Assembly (NCBI GenBank): GCA_047967505.1
Contig: CM106541.1
Length of the DNA stretch: 64,000 nucleotides
From: Dipteris shenzhenensis
Taxonomy: Eukaryota > Polypodiophyta > Polypodiopsida > Gleicheniales
Strand: one strand, 5' to 3'
Shown: piece after piece, positions 21,341-30,137 of the stretch
Numbering within the stretch: the first letter of the stretch is position 1
Layout: each line of letters opens with the position of its first letter
Notes under the pieces: model-generated
The model's database searches: none
Told to the model about the DNA's origin: nothing
What the model saw: only the letters and a program-made list of their open reading frames with translations
Made by a program: the position numbers and the translations under genes

Positions 21341-24300
21341 CTAGGATTCAGGTGGATTCCTATGCTTGAAGAGCTTATACACAAATGTTCCTAAAGCTGA
21401 AGGTGACCCTTTATGCAGCAAATCAGCCAGTTTGTTATGTCCCTCAAGGAGGTGATTGAACTCTTCCCTAATGTGTGCATAGTGAGGGCATATCATTACC
21501 ATGTGTTCTTCTGTTTCAACCATACCTTGATCACATAGTTGGCATATTCTACTCTCCCTTGGCATCTTTTTCCATCCCCCTGTTTCTATTTGCAGCTGGT
21601 GTGATCGGGTGCGAAGTGAGGCTAAAGCCCTCCGTTTATGCACTGCTATAGGTGTACATATGTACTTCTGCGTTGTTGTCTCCCTTCCTGTATAAATTGA
21701 CCAATATTCGGGGTTGATATATGTGCGATAGTACTCAAATTTATCTTTGTTTTCTGCTGTTTGCCATTTCCTGTGTAGTGCATTCAGCAGGTCATAATGA
21801 AAAGCCTCTTCATCAATCTCCTCTGAAGAGTAGTTTAAATACTCTTCTACTTCCCACTTCTTGAACCATTTTTTTAGGTCCTGTGCCCATCCGGATGTCA
21901 AAATCTTGCCCTTGTTTGTCTTTTGAAGCTTCTGACTTTCATTCCATGCTCTCTTTGGTAGCCTTTCATTATCCATGCACTTGACCTTTGTGATGTATCT
22001 GAGTACTCTCTTCAGAGCATGTAGCTCTATGGGTATACATCCTGTCTCTAGGAGTAACAAAGAGTATGGTGTAGTAGCCTTGATGCCCAGGTGCCTCCTA
22101 ATGAAAGACTTTTGCATTTTCTCTATCTCATTCCACGTTGATGGAGATATACTCCCACCCCATACCTCTACTCCGTAGAGTACTGTCTGTATCACATATG
22201 CCCCAAAGATCATATTTCGTACTTGCCACCTTCTCGTATTGCTATTGTTGCACTCATTTTCAAATTGGAAGTATTTTGCCCATCCTGCATCAAGTCTCCG
22301 TTGCACACAGCTGTTCCATCTATTATTGGCGGGGATTTCAATACCCAAGTATTTGAATGAGTGCACTGTCTCAATGGGTTGTCCTTTATATAAGATTTGG
22401 AGGGGGCTGCTTGGCTGTATAGTCTTGACTATCATGAGTTTAGTTTTGTTGACATTAATAGCCATCCCACTCTCTGCACAAAATATGCTGAAGATATCCA
22501 TCATTTTTTGCATCTTACTTTCACTATCAGTGAAAACAACCACATCATCTGCGTAAAGAAGCAACCAAATCACGAGACCTGCTAGATGAGGGCTGTATAA
22601 CTCATCTTTACATGCTTCTTCATTCACCAACTCCTCAAGTCTATCAATGCATAGGCCGAACAAAGTGGGTGAGAGCGGACATCCTTGTTTTACCCCCATA
22701 TTACTATAGAACTCTTGTGACATCCCATCCTTACATTTTAGTTGACATTTTACTTTCTCATAAAGTCTAAAGACAGCAAACCTTATTTCCTCGGGCACCC
22801 CTATGCATTCCATTCTCTCCCATAGCACATCCCTAGGCACTGTATCAAATGCCTTCTTAAAGTCAATGAAACAACAGAAGAGTGGCTTCCCCTTGAGGCG
22901 GCTTTCCTCCATCAAAACTCGAAGAGTGACTAGGTGATCCACTGTACAGTGTTTTGGTCTGAAACCAGCTTGTCCCATTGCTCTTTTATTTTCTTTCTCT
23001 GCCCAAGCACTCAATTTTGCCTCTACTATTGTGCTATATAGTTTGGCTAGAGTGGAACATACCATAATTGTTCTGTAATTTGTTAATTGATTGCGGTCAC
23101 CCCCTTTGTAGATTGGTTTGATCCAATTCTCTTGCCATTCTGTTGGGAAACCATTCATCAAAGCCTGATTTAGTGCCATTGCTATGTGCCTTTGCGTGTG
23201 CTCATTGGTCCACTTAATGAGTTCAGCCACTAGGTGTAGAGTGTCTGCTGCCTTTCCATTTACCATTTTCTTGAGGCCATCTTGTACATCTTTCAATGAG
23301 AAAAGACCCTGAGTATTACTGCTGAGAGGTATGCTCACCATGGGCCGAGCCTTGGGATGTGTGTAGAGCTGTTGAGCATATTCCAGCATCTGTGTTTCTG
23401 TAAAATCTCCCATAATGTCATTTGACCTTTGTTTAATTCCTTTCCATGCTCTTCTAGGATGCTTGATAAAATCAATTGCATCAGTCCATTCCTTGTTCAC
23501 AATATATGCACGTCTTTTTTTACGTGTAAGTGCATGGAGCTGTTTCTCAGCTGCTCTTTTCTGATCCCCCATTGGGATCCCCTTTAGTGCATTCCTAGCT
23601 GCCTTGCACTCAGCATCAAACCAAACATTGTATGGTAGCCCTTTCTTGCATTCTTTATTGCTCTTTTTGTACCCCAAAACTGACTTGGCTGTAGTGAGAA
23701 TAGCATTTTTCAATTCTGTCCACCCAATTTTCTGTTTTCCCAGCAGACACGTCTCTAGAGTTTCAGCGTACTCCACCTTCTTTGCCTCATTTATATGATA
23801 GTTGCCTTCAACTGTTTTGCGCTCTTCTAAAGTTGCCTTGGCAAGTAATATATTAAGCTCCACATATAGTGGTGTGTGATCTGAATCAGGGGACTTTGAG
23901 CCAAGTGAGAAATTGTGAATGAGATGGCAAGCTTCCAAACCAATCAATGCATAGTCGATCACACTAGCCCCTCCACTGGCAGGGAAACAAGTAGGGGTAT
24001 TTGATTTTGGGAAAAGGGCTGTGCCATTCACCACCAACATGTGCATTCCATTCATCAATTGCTCCAATGCCCTACCATGTGCATTCACTTCCTTATCCTT
24101 CGAGCATCTACACCAAATGGGGTCAATGTCTATCTCATGTTCCTTGATGTATTCTTGCTGAGTGGGATAGTGAAACTGTAGATCTCCTATCCGTGCATTG
24201 AAATCACCAATGAGCAAAACATTTCCTTTTTTGTTGAACATAGCTATATCCAAGCACAGGTCTCCAAGTGGCTGGGTTGGGTCAACCTCATGTCTTTGGT

Positions 24301-24646
24301 AGAAGGGAGATTCTCTATGAGGAATGTAGCACCCTGCAATGTAAAGTGGTGAGTGCATTCCTTTTACCATGATCCATATGAAGCGTTTGTGGATGTCATC
24401 TTTGGCTATGGAAATCATGTCTTGTATATGCTCCTTGTATATGCATGCTACCCCTCCTTGCCCTCGTAGGCCAACTTGCTTTTGCCAGATGGAGTGCACC
24501 ACGTATCCGTTAATTTTAGGAATTCTGCATATGTCCCTTTCCCAAGTCTCTGCGAGAAAAATAATGTCTGCATCATGCATAACTTCATTCAATCCAGCCC
24601 CTTTATGCCAAGGGAAACCTCTACAATTCCAAAACATGATCTTCAA
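21341..24646 (-). CDS. LINE ORF2: AP endonuclease / reverse transcriptase, intact
   Basis: 1101 aa. The endonuclease fills about residues 1-265: MKIMFWNCRGFPW at the start, ADIIFLAETWERD, GDFNAR at 147-152 and SPDSDHTPLYVEL, the Asn, Glu, Asp and His positions of APE nucleases. A basic linker follows. RT motifs: VNGKAADTLHLVAELIKW; NYRTIMVCSTLAKLYS; QAGFRPKHCTVDHLVTLR; CCFIDFKKAFDTVPRD; MGVKQGCPLSPTLFGLCID; LLYADDVVVF (YADD at 698-701); NKTKLMIVK; FKYLGIEIP. A helical thumb/C-terminal region leads to a zinc finger at C1035-x2-C1038-x9-H1048-x4-C1053 (CQLCDQ...ETEEH...C). It would nick target DNA and reverse-transcribe its own RNA. The start ATG lies at the first residues of the EN fold, and ORF1's frame runs into it through a single TAG. 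The clade is uncertain; it is not the plant L1 type seen elsewhere here. Confidence 0.9.
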   Translation of the reverse strand: MKIMFWNCRGFPWHKGAGLNEVMHDADIIFLAETWERDICRIPKINGYVVHSIWQKQVGLRGQGGVACIYKEHIQDMISIAKDDIHKRFIWIMVKGMHSPLYIAGCYIPHRESPFYQRHEVDPTQPLGDLCLDIAMFNKKGNVLLIGDFNARIGDLQFHYPTQQEYIKEHEIDIDPIWCRCSKDKEVNAHGRALEQLMNGMHMLVVNGTALFPKSNTPTCFPASGGASVIDYALIGLEACHLIHNFSLGSKSPDSDHTPLYVELNILLAKATLEERKTVEGNYHINEAKKVEYAETLETCLLGKQKIGWTELKNAILTTAKSVLGYKKSNKECKKGLPYNVWFDAECKAARNALKGIPMGDQKRAAEKQLHALTRKKRRAYIVNKEWTDAIDFIKHPRRAWKGIKQRSNDIMGDFTETQMLEYAQQLYTHPKARPMVSIPLSSNTQGLFSLKDVQDGLKKMVNGKAADTLHLVAELIKWTNEHTQRHIAMALNQALMNGFPTEWQENWIKPIYKGGDRNQLTNYRTIMVCSTLAKLYSTIVEAKLSAWAEKENKRAMGQAGFRPKHCTVDHLVTLRVLMEESRLKGKPLFCCFIDFKKAFDTVPRDVLWERMECIGVPEEIRFAVFRLYEKVKCQLKCKDGMSQEFYSNMGVKQGCPLSPTLFGLCIDRLEELVNEEACKDELYSPHLAGLVIWLLLYADDVVVFTDSESKMQKMMDIFSIFCAESGMAINVNKTKLMIVKTIQPSSPLQILYKGQPIETVHSFKYLGIEIPANNRWNSCVQRRLDAGWAKYFQFENECNNSNTRRWQVRNMIFGAYVIQTVLYGVEVWGGSISPSTWNEIEKMQKSFIRRHLGIKATTPYSLLLLETGCIPIELHALKRVLRYITKVKCMDNERLPKRAWNESQKLQKTNKGKILTSGWAQDLKKWFKKWEVEEYLNYSSEEIDEEAFHYDLLNALHRKWQTAENKDKFEYYRTYINPEYWSIYTGRETTTQKYICTPIAVHKRRALASLRTRSHQLQIETGGWKKMPRESRICQLCDQGMVETEEHMVMICPHYAHIREEFNHLLEGHNKLADLLHKGSPSALGTFVYKLFKHRNPPES

Positions 24647-24679
24647 CTTCTTTTGGGTTCCATAGACCGCGTGTTCCTA
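24647..24679 (-). promoter_or_regulatory. In-frame amber codon between ORF1 and ORF2
   Basis: The sense strand reads CTC TAG GAA CAC GCG, and every codon from there to the ORF2 ATG is open. ORF1 and ORF2 therefore form one frame divided by a single TAG. ORF2 could be reached by stop-codon readthrough or by reinitiation after 30 bases. The sequence does not show which. Confidence 0.6.
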
Positions 24680-25654
24680 GAGGGCCTGTTCAGCTCCTTG
24701 CTCTTTTTTTTTGATTCGGGCCTCATACATACGTCTCCTTTCTTCTTGCTGCTTGGGGGTGCGGTCTTCTGTCACGTAGAAAGATGTTCCCTTTAAGTAA
24801 ATCTTGCTGCTGTCCAAAATGATTTCTCTCTTGCGCGGGTCAAGCATGGTGCAAACAATTGCTCGCTGACTCGAATTTTCATCTCTCTTTCTCCCTACTC
24901 TGTGTGCCCCAAAGACCACAACCTCTTGCAATGCAAAGTGCTCCACAAAAAAGTCCCCTACATCCTTTGCAAGTGAGAGGGGTGTTTCCTTTTCTTTTTC
25001 TACTAGACCTCGTATGACAATGTTCTGTGATCTTTTTTCTCTCTCTCTATACTCATCAACATCTATCTTATCTTCTGATTTTTCCCCCTTGTCTAGATGT
25101 GCATATGGCGAGGCATGTCCATTTACTATATTTGCCCATGTCACTGAGGTGTTTGTCTGTGGCTTGCATTCTATTTGAGGCTGTGGTGCCGTATTTTCTT
25201 TCATCTTTTCCAAAGTCTGTTCCAGCTCACATAATTTTTCCTCTTGACTGATATTTTTTTCCTCCAAACTGTTTATGGAGCTCTCTTGCATGGCCACCTT
25301 TTGCTCCAAATCTTTATTTCTGTACTGTAAGTGTTGGCACTTCAAAGAGAGTGCATGTATCTCTTGCTGTTGGCGATCCAATGTGCTTTGCAGAGCTGTT
25401 AGAAACGCCCATTTTTCAGATTCATTAGGAAAATTGTCTATTGTAGCTCCTTGCACTGACATGAGCGGGGCTGCTAAAATGTTTCCTTGAACAGGAATAA
25501 AAGGGACTGCTTGTCCATCTAAAATGGTGGGGGGTGGCTCATCTCCGACTGTCATTTGCAGAGTACCTGTTTTAGTTGGTGTTAGAGAAAAAGAGTTTTT
25601 CATACTTGTACTTCCTGCAGAGCTCTTCGTCATTGGAGTGGAGGCTGCTGCCAA
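24677..25654 (-). CDS. LINE ORF1: coiled-coil RNA-binding protein, intact
   Basis: 325 aa. Residues 1-75 are Ser/Thr/Pro-rich. About 80-165 form a strong coiled coil (LQSTLDRQQQEIHALSLKCQ; NSLEEKNISQEEKLCELEQT). After a spacer with TNTSVTWANIVNG, residues 205-325 resemble the RRM-plus-C-terminal layout of LINE ORF1 proteins: SQNIVIRGLVEKEKETPLSL, VVVFGAHRVGRKRD, RAIVCTMLDPRKREIIL, LKGTSFYVTEDRTPKQQEER. This is the plan of L1/CR1-type ORF1p, a trimeric RNA-binding chaperone, rather than the CCHC-knuckle ORF1 of plant L1. It ends ALEQAL-like then TAG, in the same frame as ORF2 13 codons downstream. No lesion is visible. Confidence 0.85.
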   Translation of the reverse strand: MAAASTPMTKSSAGSTSMKNSFSLTPTKTGTLQMTVGDEPPPTILDGQAVPFIPVQGNILAAPLMSVQGATIDNFPNESEKWAFLTALQSTLDRQQQEIHALSLKCQHLQYRNKDLEQKVAMQESSINSLEEKNISQEEKLCELEQTLEKMKENTAPQPQIECKPQTNTSVTWANIVNGHASPYAHLDKGEKSEDKIDVDEYREREKRSQNIVIRGLVEKEKETPLSLAKDVGDFFVEHFALQEVVVFGAHRVGRKRDENSSQRAIVCTMLDPRKREIILDSSKIYLKGTSFYVTEDRTPKQQEERRRMYEARIKKKEQGAEQAL

Positions 25655-25907
25655 ACCACTCCTGTTGACTCTTTTGTTGAGAGTGTTGGACGCCAGGATG
25701 AAGACTGGCGACGCGCGCGATAGAAAACAGGTGCACCTGATATCACAACAGCATGCTATGTGCTGGGGCGTAAAGGGATCCTGATGGCCAACCGCGTTGG
25801 AGTTTTACCCCCTTTCGGAGCTGATGGTGGCCTCAGATTTTTGATCTGAATTGAGCAACTACTTGGAACTTCTTTCGCGATCGCCGCGCGCGGCAAATAA
25901 CAGGAGC

Positions 25908-25911
<4 letters not shown>
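25655..25911 (-). other. 5' leader of the intact LINE
   Basis: About 260 bases upstream of ORF1, comparatively GC-rich at its outer end (GCGATCGCCGCGCGCGGC near 25878-25895). It probably contains the internal promoter, but no recognised element can be named. Confidence 0.45.

Positions 25912-25950
<39 letters not shown>
25912..25950 (+). repeat. (GA)n microsatellite at a LINE junction
   Basis: About 19 GA units separate the intact LINE's 5' end from an RT fragment on the other side. In LINE sense it is a (CT)n tail that directly follows internal RT sequence (FIDEL) without the family hairpin. Confidence 0.85.
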
Positions 25951-25952
<2 letters not shown>

Positions 25953-26411
25953 ACAATTCATCGATAAAAAGACCGAATAGTGTTGGTGATAGGGGGCATC
26001 CTTGTTTAACCCCCATGTCACTCCTTATTACAGCTTTCCCCTTGGAGCATGATCCATCTACTAGCAGCTATGTTAACTCAGCTAGAACCTTCTCATAGAG
26101 TTGGTATGTGGCTTCTCTGAGTTTTCGAGGGACTTTAAGCTTTTCCAATCTTTCCCATAACCTCTTTTGCGGTACTGTGTCTAAGGCTTTCTTGAAATCT
26201 ATGAAACAGCAGTACACAGCCTCTTTCCTACCTTTGACTCCTTCAGCTGCAGCCCGTATGGCAACCGGATGATCTACCGTTGAGTGCTTGGGGCGGAACC
26301 CTGCCTGGGATGGCACCCTCACTCCGTGTTCTTTTGACCGTTTGCTGATTTTTTACTCAAGGATCGTGCCATATAACTTGCCATTAGGCTGCTTACCATG
26401 ATTGTCCGATA
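25951..26411 (-). pseudogene. LINE RT fragment, close to LINE J
   Basis: Reads KNYRTIMV-like sequence, VPSQAGFRPKHSTVDHPVA, YCCFIDFKKALDTVPQK, LREATYQLYEKVLAELT and GVKQGCPLSPTLFGLFIDEL, then stops at a (CT)n tract. It is bounded by a junction to fragment F at about 26411 on one side and the simple repeat on the other, so it is an internal slice of an ORF2. Stops near 26070 and 26355 break it. Confidence 0.7.
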
Positions 26412-26906
26412 ATTCTTTGCCAAAGATGGCATCAACTTGGAGAGGGGTCATGGCGAACTCTGCCTGTATAATTTGATGGGGGACCGAGGGCTTGCTTGAA
26501 TCATCATGGATCCCATAGTCACCTAGAGCCTCTCAATTCTCTTCCACTTTGAGAAAGGTGTTGCATACATGGTAGTTGGTCTCACCAGCGTGTCAAAAAG
26601 CCAACCCTTCGTCAGAGGGTCCCGGAAGTGTGACTGGAAGCACCTCCTCTCTAGTCGGGCCAAGGCTCCCCGTCCTCGTGTGAGTTGTGTGGTACCTGCA
26701 TGGATCATCGTGAAACCTGGTCCGGTGAGCACTACCCCCAAATATGTGTAAGACTGCACTATCTCCACTGGCTTGTCTTGGTATGTGAAGCTATGGCGAC
26801 GGGACACTGCTCACGAGGTGTTGAAGATCATAACCTTGGTTTTCCCAAGGTTAACTCTCAGGTCTCTCTCTTTGCAGAACATCTCCAGAGCCTCTAGATG
26901 TTTCTG
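26412..26906 (-). pseudogene. LINE fragment F, RT end of the PIP-box subfamily
   Basis: The minus strand gives LEMFCKERDLRVNLGKTKVM, then (after a stop and frame change) FTYQDKPVEIVQSYTYLGVV and a thumb-like region ending WKRIERL. It finishes with sequence shared with the start of fragment E (DAI..., plus-strand GAACTCTGCCTGTAT). This is the RT palm end and thumb of the PIP-box subfamily. Its 5' end is cut at the GA tail of fragment G. Confidence 0.65.
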
Positions 26907-27848
26907 AAAGAGAGAGAGAGAGAGAGAGAGAGAATAGAATAGAATAGAATGTTGTATTATCGTCCTCTGGAGGCCGAAAAACCACCCATGGGACCTCATC
27001 TGATCAGAGAAGATACAAAAAAGGAAGTCTCTGTCCTCCAAAGAGGAAGGGGTGATATAGTAACACAGTATCACTGCTTTATAGCCTACGACATCGTGCA
27101 TTGTTCTCTGTGCTTAAGAATCCTACCAATATATGTGCCCAAGATAGGAGGATGTACATGCGTGAGTAGGCTCACAAGATTTGAGTGCCTCTCTACGACA
27201 TTCTGAAAATCTTTCCTTATGTGGCAATACTGTGGGCATGTCAATAAAACATGTGCTTCTGTCTCCACGTCCTGCAAATCACACATTTGGCAAATTCGTC
27301 GATCTCTTGAAGTATCTCCCCAGGCTCCTCTCTCCACCTCTAGCATATGAGAACGGGTACGCATACGCCTGACATTAATAGATATGGGCATGCTTATGTA
27401 TCTTTGAACATTGTCCTTTGCTTGAGCATATGTGCTCCAATAGCTGGGACTAATATGTTGGCAATAGTATTCAAACTTAGCTCCTTTCTTAGCTGATTGC
27501 CATTTATGATGCAATGCTTCAAGGAGCGCTTTTTGCAGTGCCTCCTCATCCATTTTGTCTGAGGGGCTATCTAAATATGAGGCAACTTCCCACCTTTGGA
27601 ACCAGCCATGAATATCTAGCCACCATCCTGAGGATAGTATCTTACTCTTATTTGTTTTTTGAAGTCTTCTACTTGCTTCCCATGCCTTTCTTGGTAGTCT
27701 GTGTATGTCCATGGCCTTGACCTTCTTGATGTATTTGAAAACTCTTTCCAATGCCCTTATTTCAATTGGTTTGGTGCCAGTCTCTAGAAGCATGATTGAG
27801 TAGGGTGTGGTAATTTTGATTCCCAAGTGCCTTCTGATGAATGATTTT
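26907..27848 (-). mobile_element. LINE fragment G, 5'-truncated, close to the intact element
   Basis: The 3' tail is (GA)n plus (AGAAT)n on the plus strand (26907-26951), with the hairpin motif at 26957-26990 (GTCCTCTGGAGG on plus). The coding part is 27826-27086. The 5' end is cut at the GA tail of fragment H (27849). Confidence 0.75.
27086..27826 (-). pseudogene. LINE G ORF2 C-terminal 246 codons
   Basis: Open from the truncation point to its natural stop. It starts GIKITTPYSIMLLETGTKPI and contains LPRKAWEASRRLQKTNKSKI, FEYYCQHISPSYWSTYAQAK, RTRSHMLEVERGAWGD and the zinc finger CQMCDLQDVETEAH...C, ending LGTYIGRILKHREQ. It aligns along its length with residues from about 850 to the end of the intact ORF2, including the LGTFVYKLFKHRN end, and lacks a PIP box. 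Only truncation disables it. Confidence 0.75.
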
Positions 27849-28040
27849 GAGAGAGAGAGAGAGAGAGAGAGAGTTTACTAACGTCTAAGAAAGACCGAAG
27901 GGTCTATGAGACTGGAAAAAAAACAGATATAATGAAAGCTTAGGGATGGGGCCACTAAACAGGCAACCATACCCAAGGTTGATGTGTGTGATGAGAATAA
28001 ATACATTGCACTGGTTGCTTCAAGAGAGACAAAACCCGAG
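27849..28040 (-). mobile_element. LINE fragment H, 3' end only
   Basis: (GA)n at 27849-27873 and the hairpin at 27880-27912 (GACCCTTCGGTC then GTCTTTCTTAGAC in sense) are followed by a short 3' UTR resembling that of fragment D (GGGGCCACTAAACAGGCA on plus). No coding sequence. Confidence 0.65.
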
Positions 28041-28339
28041 TGATTGGACCTATGTATGTTGTCTATGGGACCAACTCGGCCAAACGAGAGACAAGAAGAG
28101 CTCATCTGAGAGTGGCTTTGGATTTGGTGAGGGCTGGGGACGAGGAAGAAAATTAGTGATGGATCGTTGCCGATGCTCATCGATCCAAGTGACTGGACCT
28201 ACGAATGTTGTCTATGGGACCAACTCCACCAAACGAGAGACAAGAAGAGCTCATCTTACAATGGCTTTGGATCTGGTGAAGGCTGGCGTCGAGGAAGAAA
28301 ATCAGTGATGGATCGTTGCTGATGCTCAGCTTATGCAGG
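28041..28339 (+). repeat. 149-bp tandem duplication
   Basis: Two units (28041-28189, 28190-about 28339) begin TGATTGGACCTA / TGACTGGACCTA and share CTATGGGACCAACTC and GAGCTCATCT blocks with scattered substitutions. LTR element Y begins at the end of the second unit. Confidence 0.7.
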
Positions 28340-28790
28340 TGTTAGAATATATTGCATCTCATGTGTGGTGAGTGAGGGATTCTATGTGGGTGCTAGCCCA
28401 GAGAGAGTTATAGTCAAGTAGTTATTTCTCAGTGAGATAGAGGCTATTTAGGGCCTGGTATAGGCCACTGTATGGGCCAGAGACCAGGCCAGACAATGGC
28501 CAGACTAAGGCCAACCCGGGACTTGGACTAGGGTCGGGTCAATCGTACTGAGCAGGTCGGGTCAACTTGACCATATCTGGCCTGGTTGAGTTGGCCAAGT
28601 CACAGACCTAGTCAGTGGGTTCGCTGGCTGGGCTCCCCCTATAAAAAGGGTCCCCTTGCCACTCTTTAGGTGTTCCCTTTCATCGTCACACACACTTTTG
28701 ATTGGCACTGTTTTCCATCCTATAAATGAAGCTAGCTTGCCTCATTCTATGTCACTCTCTCGTGGCTAGCCCGTGACACAGGCGACTGTT
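28340..28790 (+). repeat. 5' LTR of element Y
   Basis: Starts TGTTAG. It contains GGTCGGGTCAA repeats and a TATA box at 28640. The 3' limit is uncertain because I could not identify a primer binding site. Confidence 0.5.
28640..28649 (+). promoter_or_regulatory. TATA box in LTR of Y
   Basis: CCCCTATAAAAAGGGTCC, about 300 bases into the LTR, fits an LTR promoter reading into the element. Confidence 0.55.
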
Positions 28791-30137
28791 TGGAGAAGGC
28801 TTTTACTGGCATGACCAGCAAGGGATTCAGAATTTTTTGAAGAAGGCATTGTAGCAGCCTCTTCTCCTGTTCTACATCCCCATCCAGCCTCCCTTCTCTT
28901 CTTCTTTCCCATCCACCCTCCCTATCTCTTTCTCTAGCCACCCTCCCTATCTCTTCTTCACCCTCCCTTTCATAAGGGCTGTTCATCTGTCCTTCAGCAA
29001 GCGTGCGAGTGCTTGGAGTGGATCCATGGTACCCCCGTGTATGAGCAAGGATGTGCGGACTTCCTGTCGTATCCCTGAATGATTTCCCAGAGGCCCTTGT
29101 GGATGAACCAGATTTTCATGCTCAGCTTCCATAAAGAACACGATGCTTTGGGACGCTGACCATGAGGAAGCTTTTCTTGAGAAATTCAGGATTGAAAGGA
29201 CCATGATTCTAAGGCACACTCGGTGTTGGTGTGGACCATGACAAAGGAGGTCTCCCCAGCATGGCAAACCTTGACTAGTGCTTCTGAGTGTGGTCCAAGT
29301 TAGAGGATCTCTATGCCTGGGATTTCACTTGCAGGGTCAGCTCTATAGTCTTGAGTTTCCTTGATGTAGTCATTCTTAATGAGGGCCAAGGTCATACATG
29401 ATCAGCTACTGGTAATGGGTGCTGCCTCATCCTCTAAACCAATTGGCTGTACTTATCCGCACGAAGCTTCCACAAGAGTATGATGTGGTTTCTCGAGCGC
29501 TGCAGTGCCAGGTCACGACAAATTAATTGGACTTTGATCATCTCTGCTCCCTTCTCTTGGAGGAATGTATTCTACTATCCCAGGGTAAGTTGAAGGTGTC
29601 TCATGGTGGTGATCAGGCACTTTCAAGCAGTTCAAAAGAAAGGTCAACCCCAACGCTATGCCTGTGGGAAGAGAGGTCACCTGGCAAAATATTGTCGGTC
29701 TAAGGACAAGGGCAAATCTAAAGACAAGGACACGACTTCATCATCATAGGCATAGGATGACAGGTTAGATGATCCAAGGGTAGCTCTTGCTCAGGAAAAT
29801 CAGACTGTACCTGCTTTCTAGCAATAAGGTATGAGTTCCTCCACGTGCTACAGTCAGAGAGGGCTTGTGGGCGGGAGAGGGGGACTAGATTTGGAGATAG
29901 AGCAATGAACTAGATGTGTTCGAAGTTCGTTGCTTAGTGCAAAAGACTATGGACAGGCTGTGGTCCAAGTCCATTTTCAGGGTTCCTGGACGTGATGTGT
30001 TCACCATGGGATATTGGGTGTGGTTTGTTCTACAGCTCATCATTCTTTACTTGGAATTCACTGCATAAAATGATAAAATCCAAGCATATCTCTTTGCTGT
30101 TTGAGGTGGATTATGTTTCGAGGATCCAGGTTGGGAG
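28791..30137 (+). pseudogene. Remnant gag region of element Y
   Basis: Frames are short and broken. The clear landmark is RYACGKRGHLAKYCRSKDKG at about 29651-29710, a C-x2-C-x4-H-x4-C knuckle whose first Cys is now Arg (CGC for TGC). It is followed by a Lys/Asp-rich stretch ending in TTSSS. The flanking sequence looks like worn gag. Nothing downstream to 30137 is recognisable as protease or RT. Confidence 0.45.
30133..30137. other. Target-site duplication GGGAG (left)
   Basis: Identical to 34465-34469 on the other side of the element. Confidence 0.8.

Larger units (their letters stand above)
21196..25911 (-). mobile_element. Full-length-looking LINE with intact ORF1 and ORF2
   Basis: About 4.7 kb. 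The sense strand has a roughly 260-base leader (25911-25655), ORF1 (25654-24677), 30 bases, ORF2 (24646-21341), a short 3' UTR, the family hairpin (21236-21262: GGCCGGTTTTGGTC then GTCTTCAGAGGAC) and a CTT/CT tail seen as GAGAGAGA(GAA)n at 21196-21227. Both ORFs are open without any stop or frameshift. On the upstream side it meets the (GA)n tail of another copy at 25912. I see no clear target-site duplication because both flanks are other LINE copies joined at simple repeats. It looks like the youngest member of the cluster and possibly autonomous. Confidence 0.85.

Noticed and set aside
25833-26021. Frame encoding a Ser-Leu repeat
   Set aside because: It simply translates the (GA/CT)n microsatellite. 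The same applies to Ser-Leu runs near 27000 and 57600.
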